A DNA stretch of 64,000 nt from Granulosicoccus sp965214025 (GCA_965214025.1 CBDCAW010000034.1:75711-139710); one strand, 5' to 3'; positions 44,142 to 58,835 are shown, numbered from the stretch's first letter. Translations and numbers: made by a program. Notes: generated by a model from the letters alone, not told the origin.

Positions 44142-44564
44142 TCAGCCGTCCGCGGGTTCCAGCTCGCGACGCCAGCCTCCCTGGAACAGCTCGGGGCGGA
44201 TCGCGAACGCGCCGTCCCGGGTCCGGCGGATCGAGTACTCGATGTCGCCGTCGCCGGCACTGGTGACGAGCCGGCCCTGGCAGGCGCGCAGCGGATGGCG
44301 CCCGGCGTGTCCGCGGGCGCGCGGCGCGTCGAGCTCGAGCAGCCGCGCGCCGCGCCCGGCGAGCGCGGGGATCTCCTCGAGCGCGTTCGCCAGGCGCTCG
44401 AGGACGTCCGGCGCGTCGCAGGAAGGCAGGGCGCGGGAGCCCGACGGGACGACGCCCAGCCAGGCCGCCAGCGCCAACGACGCGAACAGCGCGAGCGCGC
44501 GCGGTGCGCTAGGAAGCGGGCGGGCCGTGAGCCCGCGCCGGATCGGGAAGGGGCTGCCGGACAT
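44142..44564 (-). CDS. Small exported or membrane-anchored protein of unknown function
   Basis: A 140-residue protein with a basic N-terminus (PFPIRRGLTARPLP) and one hydrophobic segment (ALALFASLALAAWLGVV), then a mature part with SCDAPDVLERLANALEEIP, RACQGRLVTSAGDGDIEYSI and RRTRDGAFAIRPELF. Two cysteines in the mature part could pair in the periplasm. I do not recognise a family. ATG at 44564. It lies 110 bases before the epimerase gene on the same strand and diverges from the chemoreceptor gene. Confidence 0.55.
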   Translation of the reverse strand: MSGSPFPIRRGLTARPLPSAPRALALFASLALAAWLGVVPSGSRALPSCDAPDVLERLANALEEIPALAGRGARLLELDAPRARGHAGRHPLRACQGRLVTSAGDGDIEYSIRRTRDGAFAIRPELFQGGWRRELEPADG

Positions 44565-46235
44565 GATCGTCGCTCCGCGGCCGTGACCCTGTCGTTAGCG
44601 GCGCGTTCCGGACACGCTGGAATTACCGTCTCCTGCGGTCCCCTCTCGCGTGGCGGGCGTCTTACACGCACTTGAAGGGGTGAGTAACCCTTCACGCTCC
44701 GGCGGACCGGCCGAGAAGAGTCGCAACGCGTCACCGACGTCGTCCCTCCCGACACGCGATCCCACCGCCATGACGATTCGCACGACCTTGCGCCAGACGT
44801 TTGATCTCGGCATCGCGATCGTGCTCGTGGTGTTCCTGACGGGGCTGTCCGGCAGCTGGCTGGTCGGCAAGGCCGCTCGCCTGCACCACCTCGAGCGCCA
44901 GCACCTGGCACTGGTCACGGACATGGAGCTGGCGCTCCGGGGGGCGTCGACGGACGCGGGGCGAACGGCGGTGCCCGTGGCCCCTCTGCGCGACGCCGTC
45001 GATCGGGCGAGCGCGCTGTCGCGAAGCCTGGGCGAGGAGCTTCTCGCGCCCCGAACGCCTGGCGCTCCGTCTGCTCGGTCACGCGCGGCTGGTCGAGTCA
45101 CCGAAGGCGAACGAGGCGGATCTCGCGCGGTTGCGACGAGCGTTGCCGGACGGACCCGATGCCGTGCTCGACCCGACGCTGGTGAATCTCGTGGAGGAGC
45201 CTCTGGCCTCGGTCAGGCGAAACTCGGACGACATCGCCGGGCACCTGGTCGAGGCCGTGTCGCAACTGTCGCGCATCGTCCTCTGGGTCGATCTCGTCGG
45301 CGCGGGGGTCCTGCTCTGCGCCTTCGTCGTGCTCCGGCGGCGCGTGCTCGGACCGCTGTCCGAGGCGCTGGGGTTCGCCCACCGCATCGCCCGGGGCGAC
45401 CTGAGCGTCAGGCACAAGCCCGCGCGCGATGACGAGTTCGGACGGCTGATGGGCGCGCTGACCGGCATGCAGGCCAGTCTCGGTCACATGGTCACGAACG
45501 TGTGCGCCAGCTCGACCCGCATCGCCGACATCAGCACCGGCTTCGCCGACGGCAACGTCGAGTTGAACGAGCGCATGGCGCAGCAGTCCGGTGCGCTGGA
45601 GCGCACGGCGTCGGCGATGGAGGCGCTGGGGGCGAGCGCACACCAGAACTCGGACAGCGCCACGGAGGTGAACGAGCTGGCGGTCAGCGCCTCGGCGCTC
45701 GCCATCGAGGGCGGGGAGATCGTCTCGAGCGCGATCGAGACGATGAAGGGCATCTCGGCGGCGTCGCGCGAGATCTCCGACATCATCGCCGTCATCGACG
45801 ACATCGCGTTCCAGACCAACATCCTCGCGCTCAACGCCGCCGTCGAGGCCGCGCGTGCCGGCGAGCAGGGTCGCGGCTTCGCCGTCGTCGCCAGCGAGGT
45901 CCGGAGCCTGGCCGGGCGTTCGGCGGAGGCGGCGCGCAGGATCAACGCGCTGACCGAGACCAGCGTCCAGCGCGTGACCCACGGGGAGGAGCTGGTGGGG
46001 CGGGCCGGTTCCACGATGAACGACGTGGTCGGCGCGATCACCCGCGTCACCGAGCTCATCGGCGGCATCAGCGCGGCGAGCGACGCGCAGCGTGCGGGCG
46101 TCACGAACGCGAGCGAGGTGTTCTCGGGCATGGACGAGGCGACCCGCGAGAACGCTCGCCTCGTCGACGGCATCGTCACGGCGGCGGCCCGGCTGGAGGG
46201 TCAGACGCGGGAGCTGACCGAGGCGGTCACGGTGT

Positions 46236-49496
<3,261 letters not shown>

Positions 49497-49729
49497 GCGG
49501 GCCGCCGGCTCGGACCGGCGGCGGAGAGGAGGCCGAGCGCCGCATCGAGTCGTCCTCGACGGATGTCGCCCCGGAAGTAACACGGCGTTACCCTAGGAAA
49601 TAGCGTGCCAGCGATCGACTCGCGAGCGTGGCGCGCTTCACGCTTTCGGTCGGGCCGGCCACGACCCGGGACGCACCGGGGCCCTCGGGTCGTCGCGGGA
49701 CGCGAGGACGCCCGAGACGCCCGGACCTC

Positions 49730-51070
49730 TCAGGCCGCTTCGGGCAGGCCGCCGCGCGGGCAGCCTCCGGCGGCCTCGCCGGGCGCGTCCGGCGCGGCGA
49801 ACCTCGTGCAGGCCGTGGACGCGTCGAGCGTCTCCGCCAGCCGCTCGTACGCGTCCGGTTCGTCGGTCGGGGCGGCCTCGGCCAGCGCGATCGCCTCGTC
49901 CACGCGGCCCGTGCAGAGCGACTGCCAGCGGGTCGTGTCGCGCCTCGACACGTTGCGGTGGAGGCGAGCGGCGGCGGCGACCGGCGTCAGCAGCGAGGCG
50001 ATCGCCGGTGGCCGGCCGGCACCGAGCGCCTCGGCGTTCGCCGCGCCGTGGAAGCGCCCGACGAGCGCGCGCAGCACGTCGTCTCCGGTGCCGCCGGGCA
50101 GCGGGATCATCCGTTCGAGCTCCTCGGCGGCCACGCGCAGCGTGCGTTCGGTCAGGTCGGCCGATTCGTGCCCGGTGTCGCCGAGCGTCGCCCGCAGCAT
50201 CCGCTCGAGCCGCTCGGCACCCTCGTGGTCGCACACCGAGCCGACGAGCGCGGCGTCGATGCCGAGCAGGTGCGCCAGCTGCCACCAGTAGCGGTAGTTC
50301 CCGGAGATCTCGGACGCCGTCAGCCCGAACCCCGCCGACGCCTCCGCGCGCATGCTCGTCAACGTGAACCCGAGCCACGTGAAGGCGAGGTCCGCCTGGC
50401 TGACGGGCGCCCCCCACGTCCGCTCGTCGTGCCCGCGGCGGCGCGCGGCCCGGCGCATGTGGGCGTGCAGCAGGCGCACCTTCACGGTCGCCACGTAGCC
50501 CGCCTCGCCGGGGGCGAGCGAACCCGGCAGCATCGCCGTCGACAGCCACCGGGCGGTCTCGCGCAGGCGGTGCTCGGTGTCGTTGAGCAGACAGCGCGTC
50601 GAGGTCAGCACGCCGGCGATGGACGGTGACGCGTACAGCCCGACCAGGGCGCCGGCGCTCATCGACGCGAGGTGCACCGGCAGGGGCACCGCGTACCAGC
50701 CGGGCGGGCCCGAGCGGATCAGCGCCTCGTCCACGTGGGGCGGGACGGCTTCCACGTCGGCGAGCAGCGCCGCGACGCTCTCGTCGGGATCCTCCAGCGA
50801 CGCGAGACCCTCGACGAGGCCCCGCGCCACCTGACGGCGCACCTCGACGCCGCGCGCGCCGTCGATCGCGACGAGCGCGTCCGCCAGGGGGTCTCCACCG
50901 GTCAGGGCGGCGTGCAGCGTGGCGGTTCGTGCCGCACCGAAGCGGCGCGCGAACGATGCACGGCTGCCGCGTCCGCCCGGCCAGCGTCCTCTTCCGATCG
51001 GTACGACCGACATCGACGAGAGTCTCTCCGAGAGTGTGTCCTGCAGGGTGAGGAGCAGCGCTCGTGCCAT
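49730..51070 (-). CDS. Oxygenase of the MpaB/rubber-oxygenase fold (DUF2236)
   Basis: A 446-residue, mostly helical protein. The central stretch YASPSIAGVLTSTRCLLNDT, then RLRETARWLSTAML and VKVRLLHAHMRRAARRRG, matches the MpaB/Lcp catalytic domain (PF09995), in which the histidine of the RLLHAHMRR-type motif is an axial haem ligand in latex-clearing protein. Family members cleave polyisoprene or isoprenoid chains; many bacterial ones are uncharacterised. No signal peptide. ATG 51070 gives the full length; an ATG at 51013 (MSVVPIGRGRWPGG) with GGAGAG upstream is an alternative. It is monocistronic, divergent from gdhA. Confidence 0.75.
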   Translation of the reverse strand: MARALLLTLQDTLSERLSSMSVVPIGRGRWPGGRGSRASFARRFGAARTATLHAALTGGDPLADALVAIDGARGVEVRRQVARGLVEGLASLEDPDESVAALLADVEAVPPHVDEALIRSGPPGWYAVPLPVHLASMSAGALVGLYASPSIAGVLTSTRCLLNDTEHRLRETARWLSTAMLPGSLAPGEAGYVATVKVRLLHAHMRRAARRRGHDERTWGAPVSQADLAFTWLGFTLTSMRAEASAGFGLTASEISGNYRYWWQLAHLLGIDAALVGSVCDHEGAERLERMLRATLGDTGHESADLTERTLRVAAEELERMIPLPGGTGDDVLRALVGRFHGAANAEALGAGRPPAIASLLTPVAAAARLHRNVSRRDTTRWQSLCTGRVDEAIALAEAAPTDEPDAYERLAETLDASTACTRFAAPDAPGEAAGGCPRGGLPEAA

Positions 51071-51481
51071 CCCTCGCGCGGCCGGGCGGCGGCGATACAC
51101 GAGCGGGCGGCGACCGCGTCGGCTCGAGGTCGGGTCGTGGTGGGCGATGACGGGACCGGAGCCGGACCCGTCGATCGCGAGATCGCGATGCGGAGCGGCG
51201 AGAGGACGGTGAGGGTCGGCCGAAGGCGGCGAGATCGAGGCGAGGCGGCGTGCAGGGCGCGTGGGAAAGCGACGAACCTCTCCGAAAGGGGGGCGCGACA
51301 CCCAGACGTTCGGCGAGGGGCGGATCGGGCGGGCGAGCTCATACTGGAGCTCGCTTCGAGCGCCGGCGATCGTGCGCGCTTCGGAGCGCGATCGATCGTG
51401 CGGAGTGCCGGGCTTGCCGTGTCGTCGGTGGCTGTCGGCCGACTCCGCTTCACTTGTCCGACATCGGGAGCGAGAGACCCC
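51071..51481. other. Intergenic region between divergent genes; nothing recognised
   Basis: About 410 bases between the MpaB-like and gdhA genes. Open frames here are a consequence of high GC and show no family resemblance or ribosome-binding sites. GAGAGACC just before 51482 is the probable gdhA ribosome-binding site. Promoters for both genes should lie here, but I cannot point to them. Confidence 0.4.
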
Positions 51482-52832
51482 ATGAGCCAGAGAGCCACCA
51501 GCCTGGAGACCTTCATGAGCGGTCTCGAGAAACGCAACCCCGGGGAAAGCGAGTTCCTGCAGGCCGTGCGCGAGGTCGCCGAGGACATCGTCCCGTGGAT
51601 GCAGGACCACCCCGCCTACCTCGAGCAGCAGGTGCTCGAGCGTCTCGCCGAGCCCGACCGCGTCGTCTCCTTCCGGGTCTGCTGGCACGACGACGACAAC
51701 AACATCCGCGTCAACCGCGGCTACCGGATCCAGAACAGCAACGCCATCGGACCCTACAAGGGCGGGCTCCGCTTCCACCCGTCGGTCAACCAGTCGATCC
51801 TGAAGTTCCTCGCCTTCGAGCAGACCTTCAAGAACGCCCTGACCGGGCTCTCGCTCGGCGGCGGCAAGGGGGGCTCCGACTTCAACCCGCACGGGAAGTC
51901 CGATCACGAGGTCATGCGCTTCTGCCAGGCGTTCATGACCGAGCTGTACCGGCACGTGGGCGCGAACACGGACGTGCCGGCCGGGGACATCAACGTCGGC
52001 TCGCGCGAGATCGGTTTCCTGTTCGGGCAGTACAAGCGCATCACCGGCGAGTTCGAGGGCGTGCTGACCGGCAAGGGACTCGACTACGGCGGCAGCGTCA
52101 TGCGCACCGAGGCGACCGGCTACGGCTGCGTCTACTTCCTCATGAACATGCTGAAGAACCGCGGCGAGTCGCTCGACGGCCGGACGGTCGTCGTCTCCGG
52201 TTCCGGCAACGTCGCGCTGCACGCGGCCGAGAAGGCGGTGGAGGAAGGGGCGAAGGTCGTCACGCTGTCGGACTCCCAGGGCTTCGTCCACGACGCGGCC
52301 GGCCTCACCCGGGAGAAGATCGACTGGGTCAAGGCTCCTGAAGGGGCGAGCGGCGCGGTCGCATCAGCGAGTACGCGGACGACGTTCGGCGCGACCTTCC
52401 ACGCGGGGAGCGTCCGTGGAGCGTCCCCTGCGACGTCGCGCTGCCGTGCGCCACCCAGAACGAGATCGACGCGGACGCGGCCGGCGACGCTGCTCGCCAA
52501 CGGCTGCGCGGCCGTCTCCGAGGGGGCGAACATGCCGACCGTCACGAGCGGCATCAAGCGCTTTCTCGACGCGAGGATCCTGTTCGGACCGGCGAAGGCG
52601 GCGAACGCGGGCGGCGTCGCGCTGTCGGGCCTCGAGATGAGCCAGAACGCCTCCAAGCGCTCGTGGGAGAAGCAGGTGCTGAGCGACGAGCTCCGCGACA
52701 TCATGCGCGGCATCCACGAGCGCTGCCTGCGCGGACGGCGACGAGGGCGACTTCGTCAACTACGCCCGCGGGGCCAACATCGCCGGATTCCGCAAGGTCG
52801 CCAACGCCGTGCTCGCCTTCGGCGTGCTGTAG
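51482..52832 (+). CDS. gdhA: NADP-type glutamate dehydrogenase (frame broken several times)
   Basis: About 450 residues after repair, the usual size for the hexameric 50-kDa enzyme that makes glutamate from 2-oxoglutarate and ammonia. Intact stretches are NAIGPYKGGLRFHPSVNQS, SLGGGKGGSDFNPHGKSD (catalytic lysine region), DVPAGDINVGSREIGFLFG and the Rossmann motif VVVSGSGNVALHAAEKA. From about 52340 to 52490, and again near 52727, extra or missing bases shift the frame. Read across them the expected RISEYADDFGATFHAG, WSVPCDVALPCATQNEID and DGDEGDFVNYARGANIAGF appear, ending GVL at 52832. With the domains otherwise intact, sequence error is more likely than a dead gene. Confidence 0.9.
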
Positions 52833-52997
52833 CGGAAGCCCGGTCGCGGCTTCGGCCGTGTCTCGGGCGGCGGCTCCGACGCTGGAGGAGAGCGGCGGGA
52901 GAGCGCCGCGTCGGCGGCGTTTCCGATCGCGACGCTTGTCGCGGGCGTGAGCGACTGGCACCCTTGGCCCCATCGCCACGCACCGGAAGCCCCCGCC

Positions 52998-54600
52998 ATG
53001 TCTCTCGCCGTTCGCCCGTCCCGCCGCCCCGTCGCCCTCGCCGTCGGCGTCGCGCTCGCCGTCCTCGGCGGCGCCGCCTCCGCCGAGACGCTCCGCTGGG
53101 CGCGGGCCGGGGATTCGCTGACGCTCGACCCGCACGCCCAGAACGAGGGCCCGACCCACACGCTCGCCCACCAGATGTACGAGGGGCTCCTGCAGCGCGA
53201 CATGGCCGGCGAGATCATCCCCGCGCTCGCCACCGACTGGGCCGTCACCGACGATCCGAACGTCTGGCGCTTCACGCTCCGCGAGGGCGTGACCTTCCAC
53301 GGCGGCGAGGACTTCACCGCCGACGACGTCGTGTTCTCGTTCGAGCGGGCGCGCAAGCCCACGTCGGCGATGAAGGAGCTCCTGACCTCGGTCGCCGAGG
53401 TCCGGAAGGTCGACGACCTGACCGTCGAGATCGTGACCGACGGGCCGAACCCGCTCCTGCCGTCGAACCTGACGAACCTGTTCGTGATGGACGAGGGCTG
53501 GACCACGGAGAACGACGCGGCCGACCCGCAGGACTTCGCCAACGGCGGCGACAACTTCGCCGCCTCCAACGTCAACGGCACGGGCGCCTACCGGCTCGCG
53601 TCGCGCACCGTCGACGAGCGCACCGTGCTCGAGGCGTTCGACGACTACTGGGGCATCGGCACGTTCCCGCTCGAGGTCACCGAGATCGTCTACACGCCGA
53701 TCCAGTCGGCGGCCACGCGCGTCGCCGCCCTTCTCTCCGGCGAGGTGGACCTGATCCAGGACGTGCCGGTGCAGGACATCGGTCGCGTCGAGGGGCAGGA
53801 CGGGCTCAAGGTCAGCAACGCCCCGCAGAACCGGACGATCTTCCTCGGCATGAACCAGGGTGCGGACGATCTCGAGTCCGACGACATCGACGGCGAGAAC
53901 CCGTTCGCCGAAACCCGAGGTGCGCGAGGCGATGAACCTCGCGATCGATCCGGCGGCGATCCAGCGGGTCGTCATGCGCGAGCAGTCCGACCCCACCGGC
54001 GTCATCATTCCCCCGTTCGTCAACGGCTGGAACGAGGCGCTCGCCGCCCTGCCCGAAGGTGACGCCGCGGCGGCGAAGCAGATGATCGCCGACGCCGGCT
54101 ACCCCGACGGCTTCACCGTCCAGCTCGACTGCCCGAACGATCGCTACGTCAACGACGAGGGGATCTGCCAGGCGGTCGTCGGCATGTTCGCCCGCGCCGG
54201 CGTCACCGTGAATCTCGACTCGAAACCGAAGGCGCAGCACTTCCCGCTGATCGAGACCAAGACCACCGACTTCTACCTGCTCGGCTGGGGGGTTCCGACG
54301 TTCGACTCCGAGTACGTGTTCAACTTCCTCGTGCACACCCCGACCGACGATCGTGGCTCGTGGAACGCGACCGGCTACTCGAACGCGGAGGTGGACGAGA
54401 TGATCGAGAGCCTGTCCTCCGAGACCGATCTCGACGCGCGGAACGAGACGGTCGCGGCGATCTGGGAGCAGGTGCAATCGGACACGATCTACCTCCCGAT
54501 CCACAACCAGGTGCTCAACTGGGGCATGAACGAGTCGATCGAGTTCGACGTCCAGCCCGAGGACCAGCCGCACTTCAAGTTCCTGAGCTACGCGGACTGA
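52998..54600 (+). CDS. Dpp/Opp-type ABC substrate-binding protein (frame broken once)
   Basis: About 534 residues, a family 5 solute-binding protein. The signal peptide (RPVALAVGVALAVLGGAASA) is followed by ETLRWARAGDSLTLDPHAQN, the typical mature start. Then come YEGLLQRDMAGEIIPALATD, FTLREGVTFHGGEDFTADDV and, in the second frame, EVREAMNLAIDPAAIQRVV and FTVQLDCPNDRYVNDEGICQ. The frames meet at about 53911-53917, where GCCGAAACCCGAG has one base too many; repair gives NPFAEPEVREAMNLAID. It is the first gene of a complete importer: binding protein, two permeases, two ATPases. The substrate is a peptide or similar; specificity is not readable. Confidence 0.92.
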
Positions 54601-54641
54601 TCGTCCGGGAGGCGCGCCGGACGAGCGGGTAGCGGAGCCCG

Positions 54642-55625
54642 GTGTTCGCCTACGTCGTGCGGCGCGCCCTGCAGGGGGTGCTGGTGCTGTTCGTGGTCGC
54701 GTTCATCGCGTTCGCGATGTTCCGCTTCATCGGCGACCCGCTCGAGGCCATGCTGCCGCAGGAGGCCACGGAGGCCGATCGGGTGGCGCTTCGCGAGGGG
54801 CTCGGTCTGAACGATCCGGTGCCGCTGCAGTTCGTGCGCTTCGTCGGCGACGCGGTGCGGGGCGAGTTCGGCATCTCGTACCGGAACGGCGTGCCCGTCG
54901 CCGACATGATCGCCGAGCGCCTGCCCGCGACGCTCGAGCTCGCGCTCGTCTCGGCCGTGTTCGCCACCGTCGCCGGCATCGGACTCGGCGTCTACACCGC
55001 GATCCGCCGCGACGGCTGGCTCGCGCACACGATCATGTCGGCCTCCCTGATCGGTGTGTCTCTGCCCACCTTCCTGATCGGCGTGCTGCTGATCTGGCTG
55101 TTCGCCGTCGAGCTCGGCTGGTTGCCCTCGTTCGGGCGCGGGGCGACCGGGGAGCTCTTCGGCTGGCGTTCCTCGCTCGTGACGGCGTCGGGACTGAAGT
55201 CGATGATCCTGCCGGCACTGACCCTCGGGCTCTACCAGATGACGCTCGTCATGCGGCTCGTGCGCGCCGAGATGCTCGAGGTGCTGCGCACCGACTACAT
55301 CCGCTTCGCGCGCGCCCGAGGGCTCTCGGAGCGAGCCGTGAACTTCGGGCACGCGCTGAAGAACACGCTCGTGCCGGTCATCACGATCATCGGGCTGCAG
55401 CTCGGGCAGATCACCGCGTTCGCGATCGTCACCGAGACCGTGTTCCAGTGGCCGGGCGTGGGGCTCCTGTTCATCAACGCCGTGCAGTTCGTCGACATCC
55501 CGGTCATGGCGACCTACCTCCTGCTCGTCGGCGTCCTGTTCGTCTGCATCAACCTCGTCGTCGACGTGCTGTACGCGGTCGTGGACCCGAGGCTCCGCGT
55601 CGAACGGCCGGCGGGGCGGGCGTGA
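54642..55625 (+). CDS. Dpp/Opp-type ABC permease (DppB)
   Basis: A 327-residue membrane protein. The N-terminus FAYVVRRALQGVLVLFVVAF and the DPLEAMLPQEATEADRVALR periplasmic element are typical of DppB/OppB. The EAA loop is FARARGLSERAVNFGHALKN, and the C-terminus is YAVVDPRLR. GTG start at 54642, 41 bases after the binding-protein gene. The frame is intact, unlike its neighbours. Confidence 0.93.
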   Translation: MFAYVVRRALQGVLVLFVVAFIAFAMFRFIGDPLEAMLPQEATEADRVALREGLGLNDPVPLQFVRFVGDAVRGEFGISYRNGVPVADMIAERLPATLELALVSAVFATVAGIGLGVYTAIRRDGWLAHTIMSASLIGVSLPTFLIGVLLIWLFAVELGWLPSFGRGATGELFGWRSSLVTASGLKSMILPALTLGLYQMTLVMRLVRAEMLEVLRTDYIRFARARGLSERAVNFGHALKNTLVPVITIIGLQLGQITAFAIVTETVFQWPGVGLLFINAVQFVDIPVMATYLLLVGVLFVCINLVVDVLYAVVDPRLRVERPAGRA

Positions 55626-55662
55626 GGGGCCGGATCGGCACGTCGGCCGCGGGGACTCCCCG

Positions 55663-56657
55663 ATGAGCGCGCGACCGGACGCCGGCGGCACCGCTCCGGA
55701 CGGCGCACCCGTCACCGGCGCGTCACCCGAGACGGCACGATCGGGCGCGTTCGCCCGCGCATGGCGGAGCGACATCGCCTGGTCGTTCCGCCACTCGCCG
55801 GTCGCGATGTTCGCGACCCTGGTGTTCCTCGTGCTCGTCGTCGCCGCCGTGGCCGCCCCCTGGATCGCCCCGCACACGCCGTTCGATCCGGGTTCGCTGA
55901 GCCTGATGGACGGCTTCACGCCACCGATGGCCGAGGGCATGGGATCGGGCGCCGTCTTCTGGCTCGGCACCGACGACCAGGGGCGCGACGTGTTCTCGAC
56001 GATCCTCTACGGCATGCGGCTCTCGCTCCTGATCGGGCTCGCCGCCGTCGCCTTCGCCGCGGTGCTCGGGGTGACCCTCGGGCTCGTCGCGGGCTACGTC
56101 GGCGGCTGGGTCGACGCGCTGATCATGCGCGTCGCCGACATCCAGCTCACGTTCCCGTCCATCCTCGTCGCGCTCCTGATCTTCGGCGTCGCGCGCGGGC
56201 TCCTCCCGCCCGAGAGCCGCGAGCAGATGGCCGTCTGGGTGCTGATCCTGTCGATCGGGCTGTCCGAATGGGTGCAGTTCGCGCGCACGGTGCGGGGCTC
56301 GGCGATGGTCGAGTCGCGAAAGGACTACGTGCAGGCCGCGCGGCTGATCGGCAGGAAACCCGGCGCGATCCTGTTCCGCCACCTCCTGCCGAACGTCATG
56401 GGACCGGTGCTCGTCATCGCGACGATCTACCTGGCCCTCGCGATCATCACCGAGGCGACGCTGTCCTTCCTCGGCGTCGGCGCGCCGCCGACGAGCCCCT
56501 CGCTCGGCACGCTGATCCGCATCGGTCAGGACTACCTGTTCTCCGGGGAATGGTGGATCCTCCTGTTCCCGTCGCTGACGCTGCTCGCGCTCGCGCGCTG
56601 TCGGTCAACCTGCTCGGCGACTGGCTCCGCGACGTCCTGAACCCGAAGCTCCGCTGA
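55663..56657 (+). CDS. Dpp/Opp-type ABC permease (DppC, frame broken at the 3' end)
   Basis: About 330 residues. Gly/Ala/Thr-rich head, first helix VAMFATLVFLVLVVAAVAAP, then FWLGTDDQGRDVFSTILYGM, MRVADIQLTFPSILVALLI and the EAA loop AARLIGRKPGAILFRHLLPN, ending ITEATLSFLGVGAPPTSPSL. Close to the end two extra bases in a CG run (about 56590-56600) change frame; without them the protein ends ALALSVNLLGDWLRDVLNPKLR-like, the normal DppC ending, with TGA at 56655-56657. It starts 37 bases after dppB. Confidence 0.9.
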
Positions 56658-56677
56658 CGTGCCGAGGCGCCGCTGAC

Positions 56678-57733
56678 ATGGACGATCGCGCGAGCGACGA
56701 CGCGCCGCTCCTCGAGGTCGAGGACCTGGTGGTCGAGATCCCGACCCGGCACGGCACGCTGCGCCCGGTCGACGGCGTCAGCTTTACGATCCACCGCGGG
56801 GAGATCCTCGGCGTCGTCGGCGAGTCGGGGGGCCGGGAAGTCGATCACGGGGGCGGCGATCATCGGGCTGCTCGATCGTCCGGCGCGCAATCGGCGGCGG
56901 GCGTGTCGCGCTCGCGGGCACCCGGCTCGACACGATGGGCGAGAACGCGCTCCGGCGCGTGCGCGGCGCGCGCCGTCGGCACCGTGTTCCAGGACCCCTC
57001 GACGAGCCTGAACCCGTTGAAGACGATCGGCGACCAGCTCGCCGAGACCGCACTCGCGCACCTCGACGTCTCGCGCACCGAGGGCGCGCGAGCGGGCGGC
57101 TCCGCGCGCGCTCGTCGACGTCGGCATCCCAGCGGCCGCCGAGCGCCTCGACGCCTGGCCGCACGAGTTCTCCGGCGGCATGCGTCAGCGCGTCGTGATC
57201 GCGCTCGCGCTGATCGGCGAGCCCGAGCTCGTCATCGCCGACGAGCCGACGACGGCGCTCGACGTGTCGGTGCAGGCGCAGATCCTCGCACTCCTCAGGA
57301 GGCTCTGCACCGAGCGCGGCGTCGGCGGTCATGCTCGTCACCCACGACATGGGGGTGATCGCCGAGACCCACCGATCGGGTGGCGGTGCTCTACGCCGGA
57401 CCGCGTCCGCCGAGGTCGGGTCGACCCGTCAGGTGCTGACCGAGGCGCTGCACCCCTACACGCGCGGCCTGATGGGGGCGACGCCGGACGCCTCCCCCGG
57501 GCGCGATCCGCGCGAGCGCCTCGCGCAGATCCCGGCGCGCGATGCCCGGGCTGACCGCGGTGCCCGCCGGCTGCGCGTTCCACCCGCGCTGCCCCGAGGC
57601 GACGACGCGCTGCGCCCGCCGAGCGCCCGCACGCCCGCGTCGCGCGCGGACACGCGGGTCTGGTGCTGGCTGCACCCGCCGGTGGGACGCGCAAGGGGCC
57701 GAGGGCGGCGCGTGGCGGGGGCTCGCCCCGTGA
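56678..57733 (+). CDS. Dpp/Opp-type ABC ATPase (DppD, many frame breaks)
   Basis: About 345 residues expected. Head: LLEVEDLVVEIPTRHGTLRP. Pieces found in different frames give Walker A (VVGESGAGKS once one G of a run at 56826-56832 is dropped), Q-loop GTVFQDPSTSLNPLKTIGDQ, signature HEFSGGMRQRVVIALAL, Walker B LVIADEPTTALDVSVQAQ, VMLVTHDMGVIAE, and the C-terminal oligopeptide-transporter zinc-like motif CAFHPRCPEATTRC. At least six single-base changes are needed, nearly all removal of an extra base. The stop overlaps the next gene's GTG by four bases. Either very poor sequence or a decayed gene; I favour the first because every motif survives. Confidence 0.82.
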
Positions 57734-58835
57734 GCGGCGCGACGCGGGTGCCGGACGAGCCGTCGAACGAGCCTCGGAGCCGGGTCGCCGAGCGACACGC
57801 CTGGTCGAGGTCGACGGGCTGTCGCGCCGCTTCGACGTGTCGAGCGCGTGGCTCAACCGGGTCGTCCGGCGCGAGCCGAAACCGCATCCTGACCGCCGTC
57901 GACGACACGTCAGCTTCCGCCCGTGCGTCGGGGGGAGACCTACGCGCTGGTCGGCGAGTCGGGCTCGGGGAAGTCCACGATCGCGAAGATGATCGTCGGG
58001 TTGCTCGCCCCGAGCGACGGGGCGGTGCGGATCGACGGCACCGACCCCCGCGAACGCGTCGGCCGCGGCGCTGACCGCGTTCCGCCGCCGCGTCCAGATG
58101 ATCTTCCAGGACCCCTACGCGAGCCTCAACCCGCGCTGGCGGGTGCTCGACATCGTCGGCGAGCCGGTGCGCGTGTTCTCGCTCGCGACGGGTCGGGGCG
58201 GTGTCGAGCGGCGCGTCGGGGAGCTCCTCGAGCAGGTCGGGCTGTCGGCGGCGGACGCCGCGAAGTTCCCGCACGAGTTCTCCGGCGGCCAGCGTCAGCG
58301 CATCGGCATCGCCCGCGCGCTCGCCTCCGAGCCCGAGCTGATCGTCTGCGACGAGCCGACCTCCGCGCTCGACGTCTCGGTGCAGGCGCAGGTGCTGAAC
58401 CTGATGCGGGACCTGCAGAAGGATCTCGGGCTGACGTATCTCTTCATCACCCACGACCTCTCGGTCGTGCGCTACATGGCCGACACGATCGGCGTGCTGT
58501 ACCTCGGGAGGCTGGTCGAGTCGGCGCCGCGCGAGAGCGTCTTCGGCGAGCCCGCCCACCCCTACACCCGCATGCTGCTCGACGCCGCCCCGCGCCTCGA
58601 CGGTTTCGGGCGCGAGCACGCCACCGACGGGGGCGAGGTGCCCGATCCGATCCACCCCCCCTCCGGATGTCACTACCACCCGCGCTGCACGTACCGTGTC
58701 GCGGACTGCGACGAGCGCTACCCGCCGGTGCGCACCGTCGGTCCGCGCACGGTGCGCTGCTTCGAGGCGGAACGCGTGCTCGGGGGGCGCCGCGAGCGGG
58801 AAATCTCCGTGCCAGAACGTCCGACAGCCGGTTAA
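57730..58835 (+). CDS. Dpp/Opp-type ABC ATPase (DppF, frame broken in the first third)
   Basis: About 367 residues expected. The first third needs several indel repairs: RLVEVDGLSRRFDVSSAWLN, then RRGETYALVGESGSGKSTIA (Walker A), then a break at about 58060. From 58098 the frame is clean: MIFQDPYASLNPRWRVLDIV, signature HEFSGGQRQRIGIARALASE, Walker B LIVCDEPTSALDVSVQAQVL, FITHDLSVVRYMADTIGVLY, and the C-terminal CHYHPRCTYRVADCDERYPP motif of this subfamily. With DppD it powers the importer encoded upstream. GTG start at 57730 inferred from the GTGA overlap. Confidence 0.87.

Noticed and set aside
41759..44911. 1,050-codon minus-strand frame through the epimerase and OppB genes
   Set aside because: Almost wholly Arg/Ala/Pro, and it contradicts three good genes in other frames.
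50672..51481. Upstream extension of the gdhA frame by 270 codons
   Set aside because: The extension runs antisense through the MpaB-like gene and has no conserved content; GDH starts at MSQRATSLETFMSG.
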